From: Apiosordaria backusii
Lineage: Eukaryota > Ascomycota > Sordariomycetes > Sordariales > Lasiosphaeriaceae
Assembly: GCA_030549205.1 (NCBI GenBank)
Contig: JAUKTV010000004.1
Coordinates: forward strand, 1,922,001 to 1,986,000
Reading direction: 5' to 3'
DNA length: 64,000 bases
The notes beneath the pieces were generated by a model that saw only the letters and a program-made list of their open reading frames with translations, did no database searches and was not told the origin of the DNA. Positions 46,146 to 59,995 of the stretch are shown one piece after another; positions within the stretch are counted from its first letter, which is position 1; each line of letters starts with the position of its first letter. A program made the position numbers and the translations under genes.

Positions 46146-49100
46146 GGGAACACCTGCCTTTCCCCAAGGGCAGCCCAGAGTTCTCCGCAGCAGCCCGCCC
46201 AGATTATCGAACAGACGTAAAGAAGAACAACACCTGCCTCGTAGAGTCAAGCCCGCTTCACAAGTCCTTGCAATGTTGTCGATGGGTGGTGTCGTTTGGT
46301 GGCCAAAGGCAAAGCGATGGTAAAGGATGGGATCACAACCCACAGCAAGGTTGCAGGGCGATGTGTATATGTATAAGCCAATACGGCCAGGAGGTGGAGG
46401 GGAACCGTTTTATGAGAACAAGAGGCTTCGGCAATGTCCCGGGGGTGACCAGGGCACAGAGGCGAGGCCAAGCATACCCTAGCGGCTTTCAAGGATGGGA
46501 TGGTAGGGGGAACTGTTCAACAAAGCTTGCAGGGCCGGCGCGCGAAAAGGTGCTCCAACCACACAGGGAAGGAGGGTGAGGAACGGGGCGATCTGGCAGG
46601 CAAGCCCGAAGCCCCTGCTAGTCGAGATGGGGCAAGATATCGTCCCAGGAGCTCCAGAACAGGTGCTGATATTTTACCACGCCCCCCCCCCCCTGGAGAG
46701 CTCTGATATGCCTGCTAGCTGCTTGAGGTGTAGTTTGCTATAGACAGACGATGAAATAGCTGAGAAGACAGAGCATACATCCGATTCCCTTAATCTTGTC
46801 CACCTGCCCAAACAGGGTCCCGTCAACAGGTCCGCAAAGGAACTTCACGAGGTCTTGCTGTGTCCACCAGCGGTACCCACTTGGGTTTGAAGGAGGGGTG
46901 GAGGTACGGGGCCGGTAGGAAGGCAGTGAGTGAGTGATCAGGAAGAGTGAATGAGGACTTTGAGGTGCATTCTGCTTAGGTACTTGATATGTCCCCCTGT
47001 CCTGCACCACCTGTCTGCCGAGCGGGAAGAGAAATATCAACAGCGCTCCTACCACCCATTGACGCACAACGTTTTTCTCGGAATAACTGTGGGCTGTCTC
47101 TTTCGGGGGGTGGCCCGTGGGCACAGAACTTCTGGTGGGTGCTTGGATGGGGCATGGGGTCTGAATGGATACACGGGGGGCACATCTGGCCAAGCCAAAC
47201 GATCAGAGGGGAGGGAGGAGCGGACAAGACGGCAAGCACCCCCCTCGGCCCCTCCTCCGTCCAATCCAGGGTCAGGGTGGGAGAGGGCCCCCGGTTGTCG
47301 ACCTTGTCGGCCGAGCGAACAGGGGCATCTGATTAGCACAGGAATCCTCCGAGGACTCTGGGCGAACAGCTAGCGACCCGCAATTTTCTAGAAGACCGTT
47401 GGGTAATAAACGCGCCGGCGAAGGGCCTTTCTGCTGCTGCTCGCTCGAGAAGGGAATGGTTTCGTCGAGAGGAGGGGGGTAAAAAATCGGTTCACGAGAT
47501 TGCTCTCGACCGGGGTTGCGAGGGCGAACCAGAGCGCCCCGGCGGACCCCAGTCAGCTCGGCTGGAGATGGAAAACACAATTACACACCCCTGCACCCCC
47601 TCCTCCCCTCCCCTCCTCACTGTTCCCCTCCAGCACTGGTGTCGTTGCCTGCATTCTCGCACGCTGCCCATCCGCCGAAAAGAGGGACGACAGACGCAAT
47701 ATCAGGCCTTCTATATCTCTTGGCCCGCCGTGTGGGCGCCCTTTCACACCTCACAATTGGCAGAGCATGTTAAACGAAATCAGCAGCAACATAAAGGAAC
47801 CGCCTCGGACGCTGGTTGTGGATATCGCACCGCTTTGTCATTTGATCATGACCGCGACGGCCGCGAGGCCCTGAGAGACTCTGGACCGAGGACTCCTCCC
47901 AGCAGACGATGGGCAACAATGGGCAGCAAAAATGAAGTGCCTGGGCCCGCAATGGACCGAGGCACATCAAATGCATTGCAGTGCCTCTGGCTGCTGCTCA
48001 GGCAGGAAGGACGCACAAGAAGTGATCAGCGGACGAAGCATGTATGTAGTCGGCGAAGGACTCGAAAGCAAGTTGGGATATCAGAAAGGAGGTGTCACTT
48101 CGGGGACTGGTGTGCGTCGAGATGCAGGTAACGGGTCTTGGTTCTTTCTCTTCCGCGATCCGGTAGGTGGTTCGGGGACCATGATCATAGACTGGAGCTT
48201 GTGAGACTTTTTTGATAGCTGTCAGATGCTGTCTGTCAACCTGGTCAACAAACCCAAACACGAGAGTGATATGATTTCTTCGTGATGCTCTCTTCTCTGG
48301 TGCTCAATCTGCTTGATTGATAGGTAGGATGTATTTTAGCAGCGGACGACTGGGTAACCCCGGCCATGCCGCATGGCCCGATCTGGTCGTAGTGCAGCAC
48401 AGGGACCATCCGGAAAGCCGCCATAGCAGCAGCGAGCAAAATGCGGAGGTGTGAAAACGGCGCCGCTTGACGACATTCCCGAAAGGGAACTTGGTGCCTG
48501 GGCCGCTGGCGCCATGACTCCGAGCTGCCCACTGCCCGCCATCCACCCACAAAAATCCACAAATCCAACACCCCGGCTTGGGCGCAAAGGCCACGGCGAT
48601 AAGTTGAGTCGAGCGGGAGAGGAGGTGTGGTTGGAGTGTGGTGGCACGGCATCGCCATCCATGCAGCCAGACGGCAAGAAAGCAAGAAGGGCCCGCCTAG
48701 TGAGCTGCGGAGTGCAGACGCCCTGGAGAATATTACTAGCCGTTGCTGCCGTCAACGATCAGTAAGGTGATGTTTGGTCATGCCATATCGAATGCGAGCC
48801 GTGGCTAGAACTTCCTGTTCATCGCCCTGTACTGGTTGCTTTGCTGCATGGTCGACAGGAGCTGGGCTGTGATTGGAGCAGGTGGGCGGGATTGGCGGCG
48901 CTCTCGACCTCTCAGTCTCGCTCAGAGACCAGCTCCTTGCTGTATCGTGCATGTGTCGTGGCAGGGAGGGCGGCAGACGAGCTCGTCCGCGCTATCTCGA
49001 TCCGGGCGCGGTGGAACTTTACCACCACCTCTGCGATATCCAGCGAGACGGTCGAATGGAGGAGAAGCGAGCTCTCACTCACCTGCAGTGTGACTACAAG

Positions 49101-49888
49101 CCACCTCTTGCCCTCGAGCTGATAGAGGCAGCAGCAGAATCTGATCTTTGATGGAGGCCGTAAGCTGGTATCCCGAAGCCACATGTGCATCTCCCAGGTG
49201 TGGTATTTAATGTATTTTAAATTGCATAGCACGCAGGCGGGGGAATAAATGTTGAGCGTGTGCCCAGTGGTGTTTCTAAAAAAGAATAGTGGAGGGGTGA
49301 CAGGTCAAAGTGTGGGTGGGTAGGTGAGTGCCTTCCAATGGTTGAGCCCGTGGTTGAGCGAGCGGGTGCGCCTTCCTCTCTATCAACGCACAAAAAAAAA
49401 GTATTCAGGCAGTGCCTTATTTACGAAGTATTACCAGTTTCCTCTCCTGCCGCCGGTCAGTGTGCCCTGCGACGGATAGCTGCTTCAGGTCTATATCTCA
49501 TTTTTGACATGTCACTCACAAATAACGCCGTCGCCTCGTCCGATCTCGATCAGTGAAAAGTCTTGTCAACGGTCCCGGTCCAACGCTAGATGCAAGGTGG
49601 GGGTTGGTGTTGCTGTTGGACCACCCTCACTTGTCCATCAGGATTTTAACTTTTTCCTCTTTTCTCCTCTTGGTTGAGCGGAAGCACCCTCGAGGCAGAG
49701 AGGCGCGCCAACAAAGGTCGCAGAGCGCACCGAGCCCACCCGGTCATTGCCGTATGATGGCTGTTGGTTGCAACATTGTCGTCGACTCCATGCATTGGCG
49801 AACGTTACAATCACGATTGCATCGGGGTAAGCCAGGAACCGGCGGCCATTTTTTGAACACGATCTGACTTGCCCAGCTGTCAGTCACC

Positions 49889-49914
49889 TTCAGCTTCAGC
49901 TTCAGCTTCAGCTT
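49889..49914. repeat. TTCAGC hexanucleotide repeat
   Basis: Four exact TTCAGC units plus a partial one, in the gene-poor region upstream of vib-1. Confidence 0.85.
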
Positions 49915-52124
49915 GAGAGGCACATAACTCCCCTCCAATTTCATTATTATCATGATGTCGCCCCCAAAGGTTCTCGCGCGTGCTGCAGGGGCAATGCCAC
50001 TTTGATCACATTCTGACCGCCCCGCGGGCTAAACGGCTCGCTTGCTTCTTGTCGGCTGTCAAACAGCTGTGCTGAGCTAGGAACCGTTGGAAATGTCACG
50101 ATTGTCGATGACGAGGCCGGTCCTTGCTCGGCTTTTCAGGGGTGTTCAAACGACAAGAAACGATAAAAAAGAAACAGCAAAACATGGCTTGTTTCCTCAA
50201 AGGCTAGGCTGAGTTTAGAGTCATGCATTTGGCGAGTGCGAGGGTGGTTCCTACGGTTTCACGCTCCAACAACTAAGATACACGACTTACATCTTGATAT
50301 TAGCGTACTGACAACCACAACACAACTCCTAGAAACTAGGTATCGCAGTACAAAGTATAGTAATATCCCGACGCTCGAAAGTTCTCGGCCCGCCTTCTCG
50401 GAAGATTCAAGGCTGCGATCTCGACAGTCCATACCAGATAGGTCAGTCGTCCTCGGTTGCACATGCTGCTCGGGACTTCAACGCCCCCAGGCTGGCTGTT
50501 CTGGTTGGGTATGCGTGTCAATAATAGCTTCCTCCTGCAGACACACCGTGTTTGACCCCTACACTCTCCATCTTACGCGGTCAGTTTAAGCCTATATGTG
50601 CTGGCTAATATAGGGCTCGTCGGCCACACCAGATCCCTGCTCTACCTGGTCCCGGTCTGGTTTGTCCCAAAAAGAAACAAAAAAAAGTCCACTTATTTCT
50701 CCGTGGGCGTACATCACACAGACAATATCTATGCACGTATGCGATGCTGTCACGGTTGTACGCCCATTATCACCCTTGTGATGGCTGCTTTGGGGAATTT
50801 GGCAAGGCCGGTGTCTGGACACGGCGCAGCCCCAGGCGGATATCGAGGTGGTGCGACCACGAAACCATCATGTCCAGCACCACTCGGGACTTGGACAAGC
50901 AATGACACCTGGGGTCGGCACTGCCCTGCAACCATGGACCGATGTCATCTCTCGGCCTGCCAGTGGCAGCCACCCCGCACACACCCACCACCGACCTCAA
51001 GTTACAAGATCGACCAGCCCTCTCCACCAATAGTGAGCATGCCGGGCGGGTGCTGATGGACAAGCAAGATTTCAAGATCTCACGACATGCCATTTGTCGG
51101 GAACTTTTGTGAATGTGTTTCTTGCCCTTGAGCGTGCTCAACAAACGTCGGTCCCGCCATTGCCGAGCCGTCCGGGTTTGGCTCTCAGTCCTGCGCATCA
51201 TTCATCACCATCCCGCCAGCAGCCGGCAACGGAGATGACGACAAGCAAGCCGGGGGACGACGACTGCTTCCGGGATGGAGACAGGCCTTGAGTGCAGGGA
51301 GGGGTTTGCAAGTTGAGGTCCAGAAATCTGAGCGGCTGGCAGAAATTCCTCTCAAGCAGCAGCAAGTTCGTGGTGGAGGGCCCTAGGCCGTATTCAGCAA
51401 CCCCCTCCGACCGGAAACACTTCCTTTGCACGAAGATCCTGGGCTCCACTTGTGAACCATTTCTCAATCGAGGAACCACTCCTGCGGCCATGTCCCGTTT
51501 CTGCGCCGCGGCGGAGGAGAGGACTGTACTGCGAGTACCTAACGCCCGTCTTGCGGCCTGGCCCGGTTGTCATCGCTGAATCATCATGCAGTACGATAAT
51601 CACACGGCAAGGAGTTCTTCTCATCTGCCGCAGAGCTTGAAAACGCCGCAACCGACGCTGTGCGGCCCAAAAGTTCGACTACTACGCAGGATCCGTCGTG
51701 GGGCAGCAGTACGTAGGGCCACAGCAAGATAGACGAGCATGCTGATACATACCACATACCAAATTACATAGCTGCCTATCTCTCCAGCAGCAAATATTCC
51801 GGCCTGATGGGCAGCATTTGGGTTCGCCGGTGCTCCAGACGAAAAACGAAAAGTTCTGTCGGTCTCCCAATCAGTCCAAGGCAGACTCGCCTGGATGCAT
51901 TTCAGCCAATATCTCGGCAGCTTAGAGCAGATTATCATTGGGCAGGCAAGATAGCTGTGTGCCGCCCAGCTTTGTCAAACCCTGGACACCTCCTATGGTC
52001 GCGTATCGCTGAAATCCAGCCTATCCGTGCCATGCTGTTCGTCTGCCATATTTCGCAGCAAGTACCCGGATGTATTTCCTATTCCTTCGATCTTGTTCAC
52101 AAGCGACGCAAAAGGTGCATATAC

Positions 52125-52466
52125 ATGAATAGTTCATTCTCCAAGCTCAAAGTATGGGTCTCGTTGCTCGCATGTGCCGCCGGAATTAGGGCCGCCCCAG
52201 GCTTCATCACTCTCGAGACGACCAAGCTGGCAGGAGACGAGAGGAAAATAACCCGGTGGTTTTTCTTTTATCAGTTTTCAAGCAGCTCGACTTCGACCGT
52301 GGCGTCTAGGTTGAGCAGTGTTCGGATAAAGCTGCCCCTCACGAAGGGCGTAGAGCTAAGCCGGGGCCACCCCACATTCTCAAAGTGTTGGGGTCGCTTC
52401 TCAACCTGGATCACCAAGATGGTGCCCATACAGACCATTCGGCGAGGATATATTGCAGTTTTCTAA
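52125..52466 (+). CDS. Candidate small secreted protein, hypothetical
   Basis: A 113-codon frame whose first 25 residues look like a signal peptide: MNSSFSKLK, then a hydrophobic VWVSLLACAAGI, then a possible cleavage after IRA. The remaining sequence resembles no family, has a single further cysteine, and lacks the paired cysteines of typical effectors. It is part of a longer 219-codon frame starting at 51807, and it may be chance. Confidence 0.18.
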   Translation: MNSSFSKLKVWVSLLACAAGIRAAPGFITLETTKLAGDERKITRWFFFYQFSSSSTSTVASRLSSVRIKLPLTKGVELSRGHPTFSKCWGRFSTWITKMVPIQTIRRGYIAVF

Positions 52467-55400
52467 GTAAAGCAACACTCGATAGTGGCCCGCGTCACGG
52501 TTCTTTCTTGTCGCGGAATAGCTGAGGGCTCTGCAGCCCTATCCACAGCACCCACGCTCGGTCTGATAGCTTCGAAACCCTGCTGGCTCAGTTTGTCGTA
52601 GGTGGTTTCAATCTACATGCTACATATTCATGCCGTCGATTTCGAACCAAGCGGTTTCTTGATGGTCGCGGAGAAACCACAGAAGAATTCTAGAAACACA
52701 AGTACGGCCTCCTGCCATTTCGTCGATATTAAAGTAATGCAGACAACGCACAGTTGCCGGGCTCATAACTCATCAAGGAGCCCTCGACCACGGATCCAAC
52801 GTGATATGCGTCTGTACCCCGCAATAAGCTCGGACGCCCGTACCCAAAAGCAAGTCAGCAAGACGGCCGAGACATATGGCCTGTGGTTTCGTTCTGGGGC
52901 GTCAAGGTTTGAGGGGGGGCATCCTTCGAACCTCTCTGCCAAGACCGCTGCCGAAGGACGACAACGACAACGACAACGACGATGACACTTGCGTACCGGA
53001 GCAGGACCTTCCCGGGACCCAGAGTTTGCGAAGCTCGGCGATACAGAACTGTGCTCTGCCATTTGGCGAGCTGAGATGGAGATGAGTACCAGTTGCGGGA
53101 ATCCGCCCATCTCAGCGCCATGCAAAAGTCACTCACGGGATGACACCCTGCCAATCGAATCCGGGGGTGTGCCGCAGGCCGTATAAGAGGGGCACCGTTA
53201 TTGCAAAGCTGGTGATTTTAGCCTGGAAGGGCCGATTCGGCGGCGCTGCTAATTTCCCAGCCAATGGCGTCCACCAATTGACCTGCTAGGAAAACAAGGT
53301 GCGGCTGCGTTGATCGTGGCGCACTACTCGATGCCATGTTTCCTCCCACGTCCCTTTGTCACCGCCAACCAGCAGCAAGCAGCACGCAGCCAGCACCAGT
53401 CAAGACGCTCATGGCTATCGCCCGTAATGTGTACGCCACGCAGCACGCAGCAGCACGCAGAAGCTCGCAGCTCGCTTGATTGGCTTCGCAACCTTGACAC
53501 CTTCAGACCAGGACAGTGAGACTTTGGCCGTTTATCGTTATTCTTTGGCGTCATCTGGCCCACCTCCCGAGCCTCGTCCCTCGCTCTCGCTTGCGGGCTA
53601 GAACAGCAGCACTGAGGTTCTCCAGTCCACTATTTGCGCTATCCAGCAGCTTGTGACAGCTTGTCAAGCTCGTCAGGCCTTGGTCTGCCGCGATCCCGAA
53701 GCCGACGCAAAAACTCCGCGGGGACCCCTGTTGGCACTCCTGGTTGCTCGACCTGGTGCCGGCAGTCCAATCCTTTTTGGGGAGCTGCCGCTGGTGAGGC
53801 CCAGGGGCCCCAGATGAACATTTCGGAGCTCTCGATAGCGGTGGAGACGGATGACATGCAGCAAGGAGAGGGCAAAGAAAGTCAGAAAATCAAAGCGCCG
53901 ACCTGCCTACTGCGGACTGGACTGAGTGTTGCTCTTGTCACAAATGGGGCTGCATTGGTACACCTCAAGCAAGAAACTCATCAAAACATGTTTATGCGAC
54001 GGGGTTCTCAAAAGCTGTCAAATCTCAGTGTGACAGACAGGGTGCAAGCAAGCCACACTGTGCTATGCCAGAACAGGGCAAGTCGTTCCGTTGCAACTTG
54101 AGAGAAGAAAAAAACACATGGAGCAGGCGCCGGCCGTTTAGCAAATGCTTATTCGTGTTCCACAAAGTCTTCAACTCAACTTCAATCTCTCCCATTTCCC
54201 TTACCCTTGGACAAATCAGCAAGCTTGGGAAGGTCAATCTCAGCACTTCAGCCTCGACAAGCCCAGGGCATCCTTCCTACGGTACGAACACCACAAACAC
54301 CCCTGGTTGACATCATCATGGCACAATGGAGTTGGGATGAACCCAAACACTGGTCTTGCGATCTTCCCGCCGTGGGAACGCTGGAACACTGCCATCACAG
54401 GGGGGAATGGTCAGAAGACCATCGGATGAGATCTCGCGGCGCCACCATGGGAAACAAACCCCAGCACCTTTGCTCCGTATGTTTCAACACACTCGATCGT
54501 GTGAGTGTCGACGCCAAACGTCTGGGGGTTTGAAGGTGTTGAAACAGTTGAAACGTTCGCGAAGACGGTGAAAACAACGGTTCTCAGCGCTACCCTCCGG
54601 TGTGTGGAACGCCCCCGTTCGCCCGCTTGCTTCCGGAATGAGCGCAACGGTGCCCCCCGGCCCAGGCGTCCTTTCCTCTTTGTGGAGAGTCGGTGGGCAA
54701 TAGTGTAGACCCACGCCAAGAGGAGATGGCTTTTGTTCCCCTGGCTGGGCGACGTTACAGTGCAAGCGATGGGCCAAAACCGTCAAGGCGCGCTCCACTC
54801 GCACTGCGTCCTGCTGTCCAGGAAGGCCTGGTCTTGACAGCGACGAGGCCTAGGAAGGCATATTTGGGCAATGAGACCCTATCAATGCACGTGTCTTAAT
54901 CTCCGCAACAAGTGTCGATAGCCTCATCGTCATCATCTCCTTGTTGCCGGCATCATACCGCTATGGTCCAAAACAGCAAAGTGAAGGGGAAACGTTCAAG
55001 GCAACAGGAAGCAGCTGGGTGTGGCACACCTCCCCCGCTTGAGCTAGCAAGCCATTTTGGAGCAGAACAGGCCCCCTGGACACGCTTGCGGAACCAAGTA
55101 CCGAAAAGACAGCATCCCCTGTGCTTGGTTGAGTTGCGTTGATGGCCACATTTGGAAGCATCAACAAGCCAGACCTGCCAGGAACACGTAAAGCACACCG
55201 ACAAAAGGAAAAGAGGAAAAGAGGCGTGAAATCACACGCCAAACTTGGTATGCACAGGCCAGGATGTCGAGAAACACGAGAAAGAACGGATGGGGACATT
55301 GCGACCCCCCGATCTCGTCCCAGGCTGTCCCAGAGGCATCTCGCCTCCATCCTGGAAGGGACCTACCTGTCTTGCCTGGGCCAACAAGTAGGGTTTCTGG

Positions 55401-56918
55401 CTCACAAAACTCAGCAAGATTAGGGGAGGGAGAACACATGCATCTGCTGTGCGTCATGCAGCTCTCACCACATGCGAATTCACTGTAAAGCTAATCTATT
55501 TGGCTGTGGAGAGCAGCAAGCAACGTAACTTGCACGGAACCGACAGGTTGTGGTATCATCCGCCTGCTCGTCCTGATTGTGACCCCTTCTTTTCTTCCGA
55601 TAGCCAGGGACGTGCTCGGGGGTGTGGAAGGGGACAAGCAACAGAGGGAACACGCGAGCGAGATGCATCTGCTGTCTTGGTCGGCCAGGTTTTCGGCATG
55701 GCCATTTTTGTCTGTCACTGGCCGGCCTATTGTGTACTGACTTACATGGCGACGACGACAGCATCATCCAACGCATGCACAGTTCGGTATGTATGTACAC
55801 AGATTAAACTGCTACCTCCAGGGAAGGCGGCGAGAGACGACCCGTTGTCGCACTTCCCCCAGATGGCCAGATGGGCCATGGAAAGTCCATTTCTGGTCAT
55901 CACAGGGACCCGAAAAGGGGTAAGATGAAATGTTTGGAACCGATCCGCCTAGAAGGCATCATCGGTCGAACAAGAGACCGAACCTGCTCCGCATTCGGAC
56001 AGGGGGGCGGGGAGAGAAGACGGTGATGGAATCCTTGACCGGCAGACGCGGTGGGTTGACGAAAGGACTTGAGTACATGTGCGCCGCTCTTTGTGTCGAT
56101 GCTTGCTGGCCAGTCACCTTTCTCCGCTCTCGCCTCTGGCAGGCAATGAGAACACTCATCACTCACACATTCATTCTTGCAGGTGTGGCTACTGACTCGA
56201 CAGAAAATGTACAAACGACAAACCGACAGCATATGCGACTAGTTGAACGCCCCCCTTCCCTTGCCTTCCCTTCCCGTCTCGACACTCCCGCGAGGCTGCA
56301 TGCTAACAGACCGAAACCGACGCTCTCCATATGACAAAGGGTCCTCCGAGCGTTTAGGGGGAAGCAAGGGCTACCTTATTACCAGAAAAATAGGCTACGG
56401 AGCGAGTTTATGACCCCAACTTGCTGCAACTCGAATAATTAACTACTATAACCAAAGTCGGGTGGCTACTTTCCCACGATGCAGATGATCACGGTCTCCC
56501 ACCGCAAAGGTATCATGGTAGCAATTCTCCCACGAAACAAAAGGCAAAGAAGTGGTAGCCGGCCCTGAATGACTGACCAACCCGCCGCCATCGTCGCAAT
56601 CTGCTGTACCTAGTGTACTGTAGACTCGTCCAGATCGGTACGGCCGGGGGGAGGGGCGTCAAAGGGGAAGGGAAGAAAGGAAGGTAAGTAAAGGCAGGGT
56701 AAAGGAGGGGCGATGGAGGGACGGAGAAGGGAAGGATGATGAGCAGCATGATGGCGTGGAGAAGAATGTCACCCGGCCATCGAGCCAGCCATCAACCGCC
56801 GAATCGAGGCCCAGTTTGGCCAATCCCTCCCCTCCCATCCAGCCATTCAACCATCCATCCATCCGCTACGGGTATTTATTTGACAGCAGAACCAGTAAAA
56901 CGGCTATGTACTCCATCC

Positions 56919-56947
56919 ACACACGCACACACGCACACACACACCAC
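56919..56947. repeat. AC-rich microsatellite
   Basis: Dinucleotide AC units interrupted by two CGC variants. Confidence 0.8.
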
Positions 56948-58854
56948 ACTGACATATCAGTGGAAAACAGGTAAGTAAAAGAGAAAAGTGGATATCTCTT
57001 GAGTGAATGATTCCGGCTTCCCTTATTTGCTGAAAATGATACGAGGAACAAAAACATGGAACGAGATAAACAGAGAGCTTGGACAGCCCCGTCTCTGCAT
57101 TATGGCTCCCTTGTCCCCGTATAACGAACGGGGAACAGCACAAAGAGACACTCATGCTCTTCAGTCATCCGCGAGAGTCTGGGAAGATCCCAGAATGACA
57201 GAACGTATCGCTTAAACCCTACCTACTTAGGTACATAACCCCAAGAACAAAAGAAAAAAAGGATGACCACTGTATGTTTTCGTTTGCTGTACCTTGCTTC
57301 CTCTTCCCCTTCCACAAAATACGTACGGCCAGGTAGGATAGCATCCAAAGACCAAATCGAGAGAATCACAGCAAAACCGAGGCCAAACCAACGCAAGCCA
57401 CAAACTGCAGCTCGGCCACTCTGCCACATGGGAGCGAAGCATTTTTTTTTTGTTCCTGTGTTGTATCCGTTACATGGTCACACTCAGGACGGGTAGAGTA
57501 ACAACTCCTCTGTAGCATTTGCGGAGAGATTTCTGTCTGTGTGTGTGTGACAATATCGTCGTTGGGGTAAAGGGACATCATAGCGTGCAGTAGCTTGTGA
57601 TCCCTTTCTCTACCGGAGATGCCAAATCGATATCTGAGCACGAAAAGATCAACAAAAAGTAGAGTATGATCCCAGGACCGGGACAAGACTTTTAGGACAT
57701 TCACGGACACACAACTAAACTTGAGAGAGGGGAGGTAAGGGAAGACACTGTGTAGGGGGCTATCGGACCTTTCCATCGTCTTCTGACAAGGACGCCGTGT
57801 CATCGTAACCAAGGTATTGGATGGATACTTTCTTTTCTCTTCCCACATTGCTGCCAACCCTTCGGTGCCAGATCATGGACACGCTACCGACATCCCCCCA
57901 GCCCTCCCTTTCCCCGGCTGTTACGGACGGATTACCTACCTACCTACTCAGAGTTGTATACCCGGACCCGGAAGACAGATATGAAAGGTTGTGTCCCCAA
58001 AGGTTAAAAGGGAGGTTCTCCGGAGACGAGTACAACAACAGCATGCAAAGTGCTAGCTAAGTAAGGTAGTGTATAAGAATAGATCTTTGACCGAAGGATA
58101 AGTACCTAGTAGCGGATAGCATATTATCCGGTCACGTAGACGGAAGGATAGAAACGAACAGAGCGGTAGCGAACAGCTTTCTTCTTTTGTCGTACATGGA
58201 GTTTCGGTAGTCTCGCTCATACCGAGCCAACCTACCGAGCTACCTAGGTATGTACTCTGAACCCTCTTACTAAACTTTACACCTACCTACCTATCTCCAA
58301 TTGATATGCTCTCGGAAACACAAGAGATTCTCACGGGGGCAAGAAAATACATACCACCAAGATAAACACTGGACCTTCAAGCTTCAGTCAACCCCCCCTC
58401 TTATCCACGTCCCATGACCGACCCCCAAGAAAATCCACCGTAGCATACCGGCCTTCTAGCTTCTTCCCCTTCCCATTCCCACCTCTACTACTACTACTAC
58501 TACTCGTCACCCTTTCTTCACTGCCATTCTCGCTTGCTTGCCCCCAGCTCAACCAGAAGCCACCGTAGCAACAGTAACACAGAAACTCCATACCACAGTA
58601 CTCCAGTCTCATTCCCTCCCTCCTCCCCCAATCCCACTCACTCACTCACTCACCAAGCAAGCAAGCCACCATAGCAACAGTAGTATAGCCTTTGACATTC
58701 CCCGTCCCCCATTCCCGTAACGTCGTACTAAATCTCCACGTTTCCCCCCCCCCCCTCTTTTCCCCCTCGACTGTAAAGAGAGTCACAGTTACAACTGATC
58801 TACTGTGCAGTAGAAGGCTGTCAGGCTGTCAGGAACACACAAAGTTCCATTCAT

Positions 58855-58874
58855 CGATCTATCTATCTATCTAT
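58855..58874. repeat. ATCT tetranucleotide repeat
   Basis: About four to five tandem ATCT units in non-coding DNA. Confidence 0.75.
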
Positions 58875-59289
58875 ACCACCTCACCACCACCCAGATCACG
58901 TACTTACCTAGCATAGGTCAGATCTCAGTTCCATCCTGTTGGCAAACCCGCTAGAGGTAAACACATGGAGATACAAACAGCTTAGATCTATCTATAGCAA
59001 GCTGTATGACAACTTCTTCTTCTCCCTCCCAAGTATTCTCCACGCCTTGTCACCCACCAAACCCTCTCTCTCTAAAGGTGGTAAATAAGGTATTGTCTCT
59101 GTAAATACCTGACCTCAACATCCCAACCCCCTTCCCTACCTATCTACACCATCAATTTCACTTTTTTTCTTCCACAATACCTAGTAGGTTCAGGCATCGT
59201 AACACCAATTCTCAAAACACCACCAACCTTCCAACCTCCTAACGCTATGTATGCTAGCCTTAAAAAAAACAAATTCCATCCCTCAAACT

Positions 59290-59494
59290 TCAAAACGCCA
59301 CCCCAAAATCCCTAATCCCATCCTCCTCATCAAACTCATCCTCCTCATCATTCAGCGCCAGCCTCACAAACTCCCTCACCCACTCCTCTTGTCTGGGATC
59401 CATTTCCTCGTTGCCATTCCCATCCAGCATCTCTAGCATTTCCACCATGTCATGCTCCGCCCCTGCCCCCCCGTTTCCACCAGCATGGTTCTGG

Positions 59495-59526
<32 letters not shown>

Positions 59527-59962
59527 GCGACGCTGCTGCTGTTGTGCCTGATTATTGTTATTTTGCCGGTGATTCTGATTGTGACCTGCTGCTGCTGCTG
59601 CTCGGGCCCCTCCTCCTCGTCCGGGTCCGAAAGCAGCGGCGTTTCCTCCTCCTCCGCGACCTCCCCGACCTCTACGTCCTGCGCCAGGTTGTTGTTGTTG
59701 GGCTTGATGTTGATGTCCCCCTCGATGGACGGCTGCTCCACCTCGTCCTCGCGCCGGTACACCAGCACCAGCACCCTGTCTACCGCGCGGACCTCCGCGG
59801 TTCGCCCCTCCAGGGTTATTAACTGGTGCCACTGCCACTGCCACTGCGGGTGCCGGCGGCGGGTTATTAGCTGCAATCCTCAGCACCAAAGGCCCCTCCC
59901 TCGCAATCCCAACCTCCTGAGCCGGCGCCCCTGCCGGCAACGGTTGTTGTTGCTGTTGCGGC

Positions 59963-59995
<33 letters not shown>

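Larger units (their letters stand above)
46146..59289. other. 13.1 kb gene-poor region upstream of vib-1
   Basis: Both neighbours are on the minus strand, so this is almost all 5' to vib-1. I find no conserved domain, rRNA, tRNA or transposase in six frames. Simple tracts include a C12 run (46682-46693), TTCAGC units (49889-49914), AC-rich units (56919-56947), CTA units (58485-58503), ACTC units (about 58636-58652) and ATCT units (58855-58874). One small frame with a signal-peptide-like start is listed separately. Base composition is similar to the surroundings, not AT-rich as after RIP mutation. Confidence 0.55.

Noticed and set aside
46146..46343. 66-codon N-terminal extension of VIB-1 starting at 46343
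   Set aside because: The extension has no family resemblance, while MSATATYTMAEL at 46145 looks like the usual start. It remains possible.
51807..52124. Upstream half of the 219-codon frame
   Set aside because: No coding signature. Only the part after the internal Met at 52125 has a signal-peptide-like start, and that is itself weak.
46146..59289. Transposon or RIP-mutated relic
   Set aside because: No terminal repeats, transposase or reverse-transcriptase motifs, and no AT-rich composition as expected after RIP.
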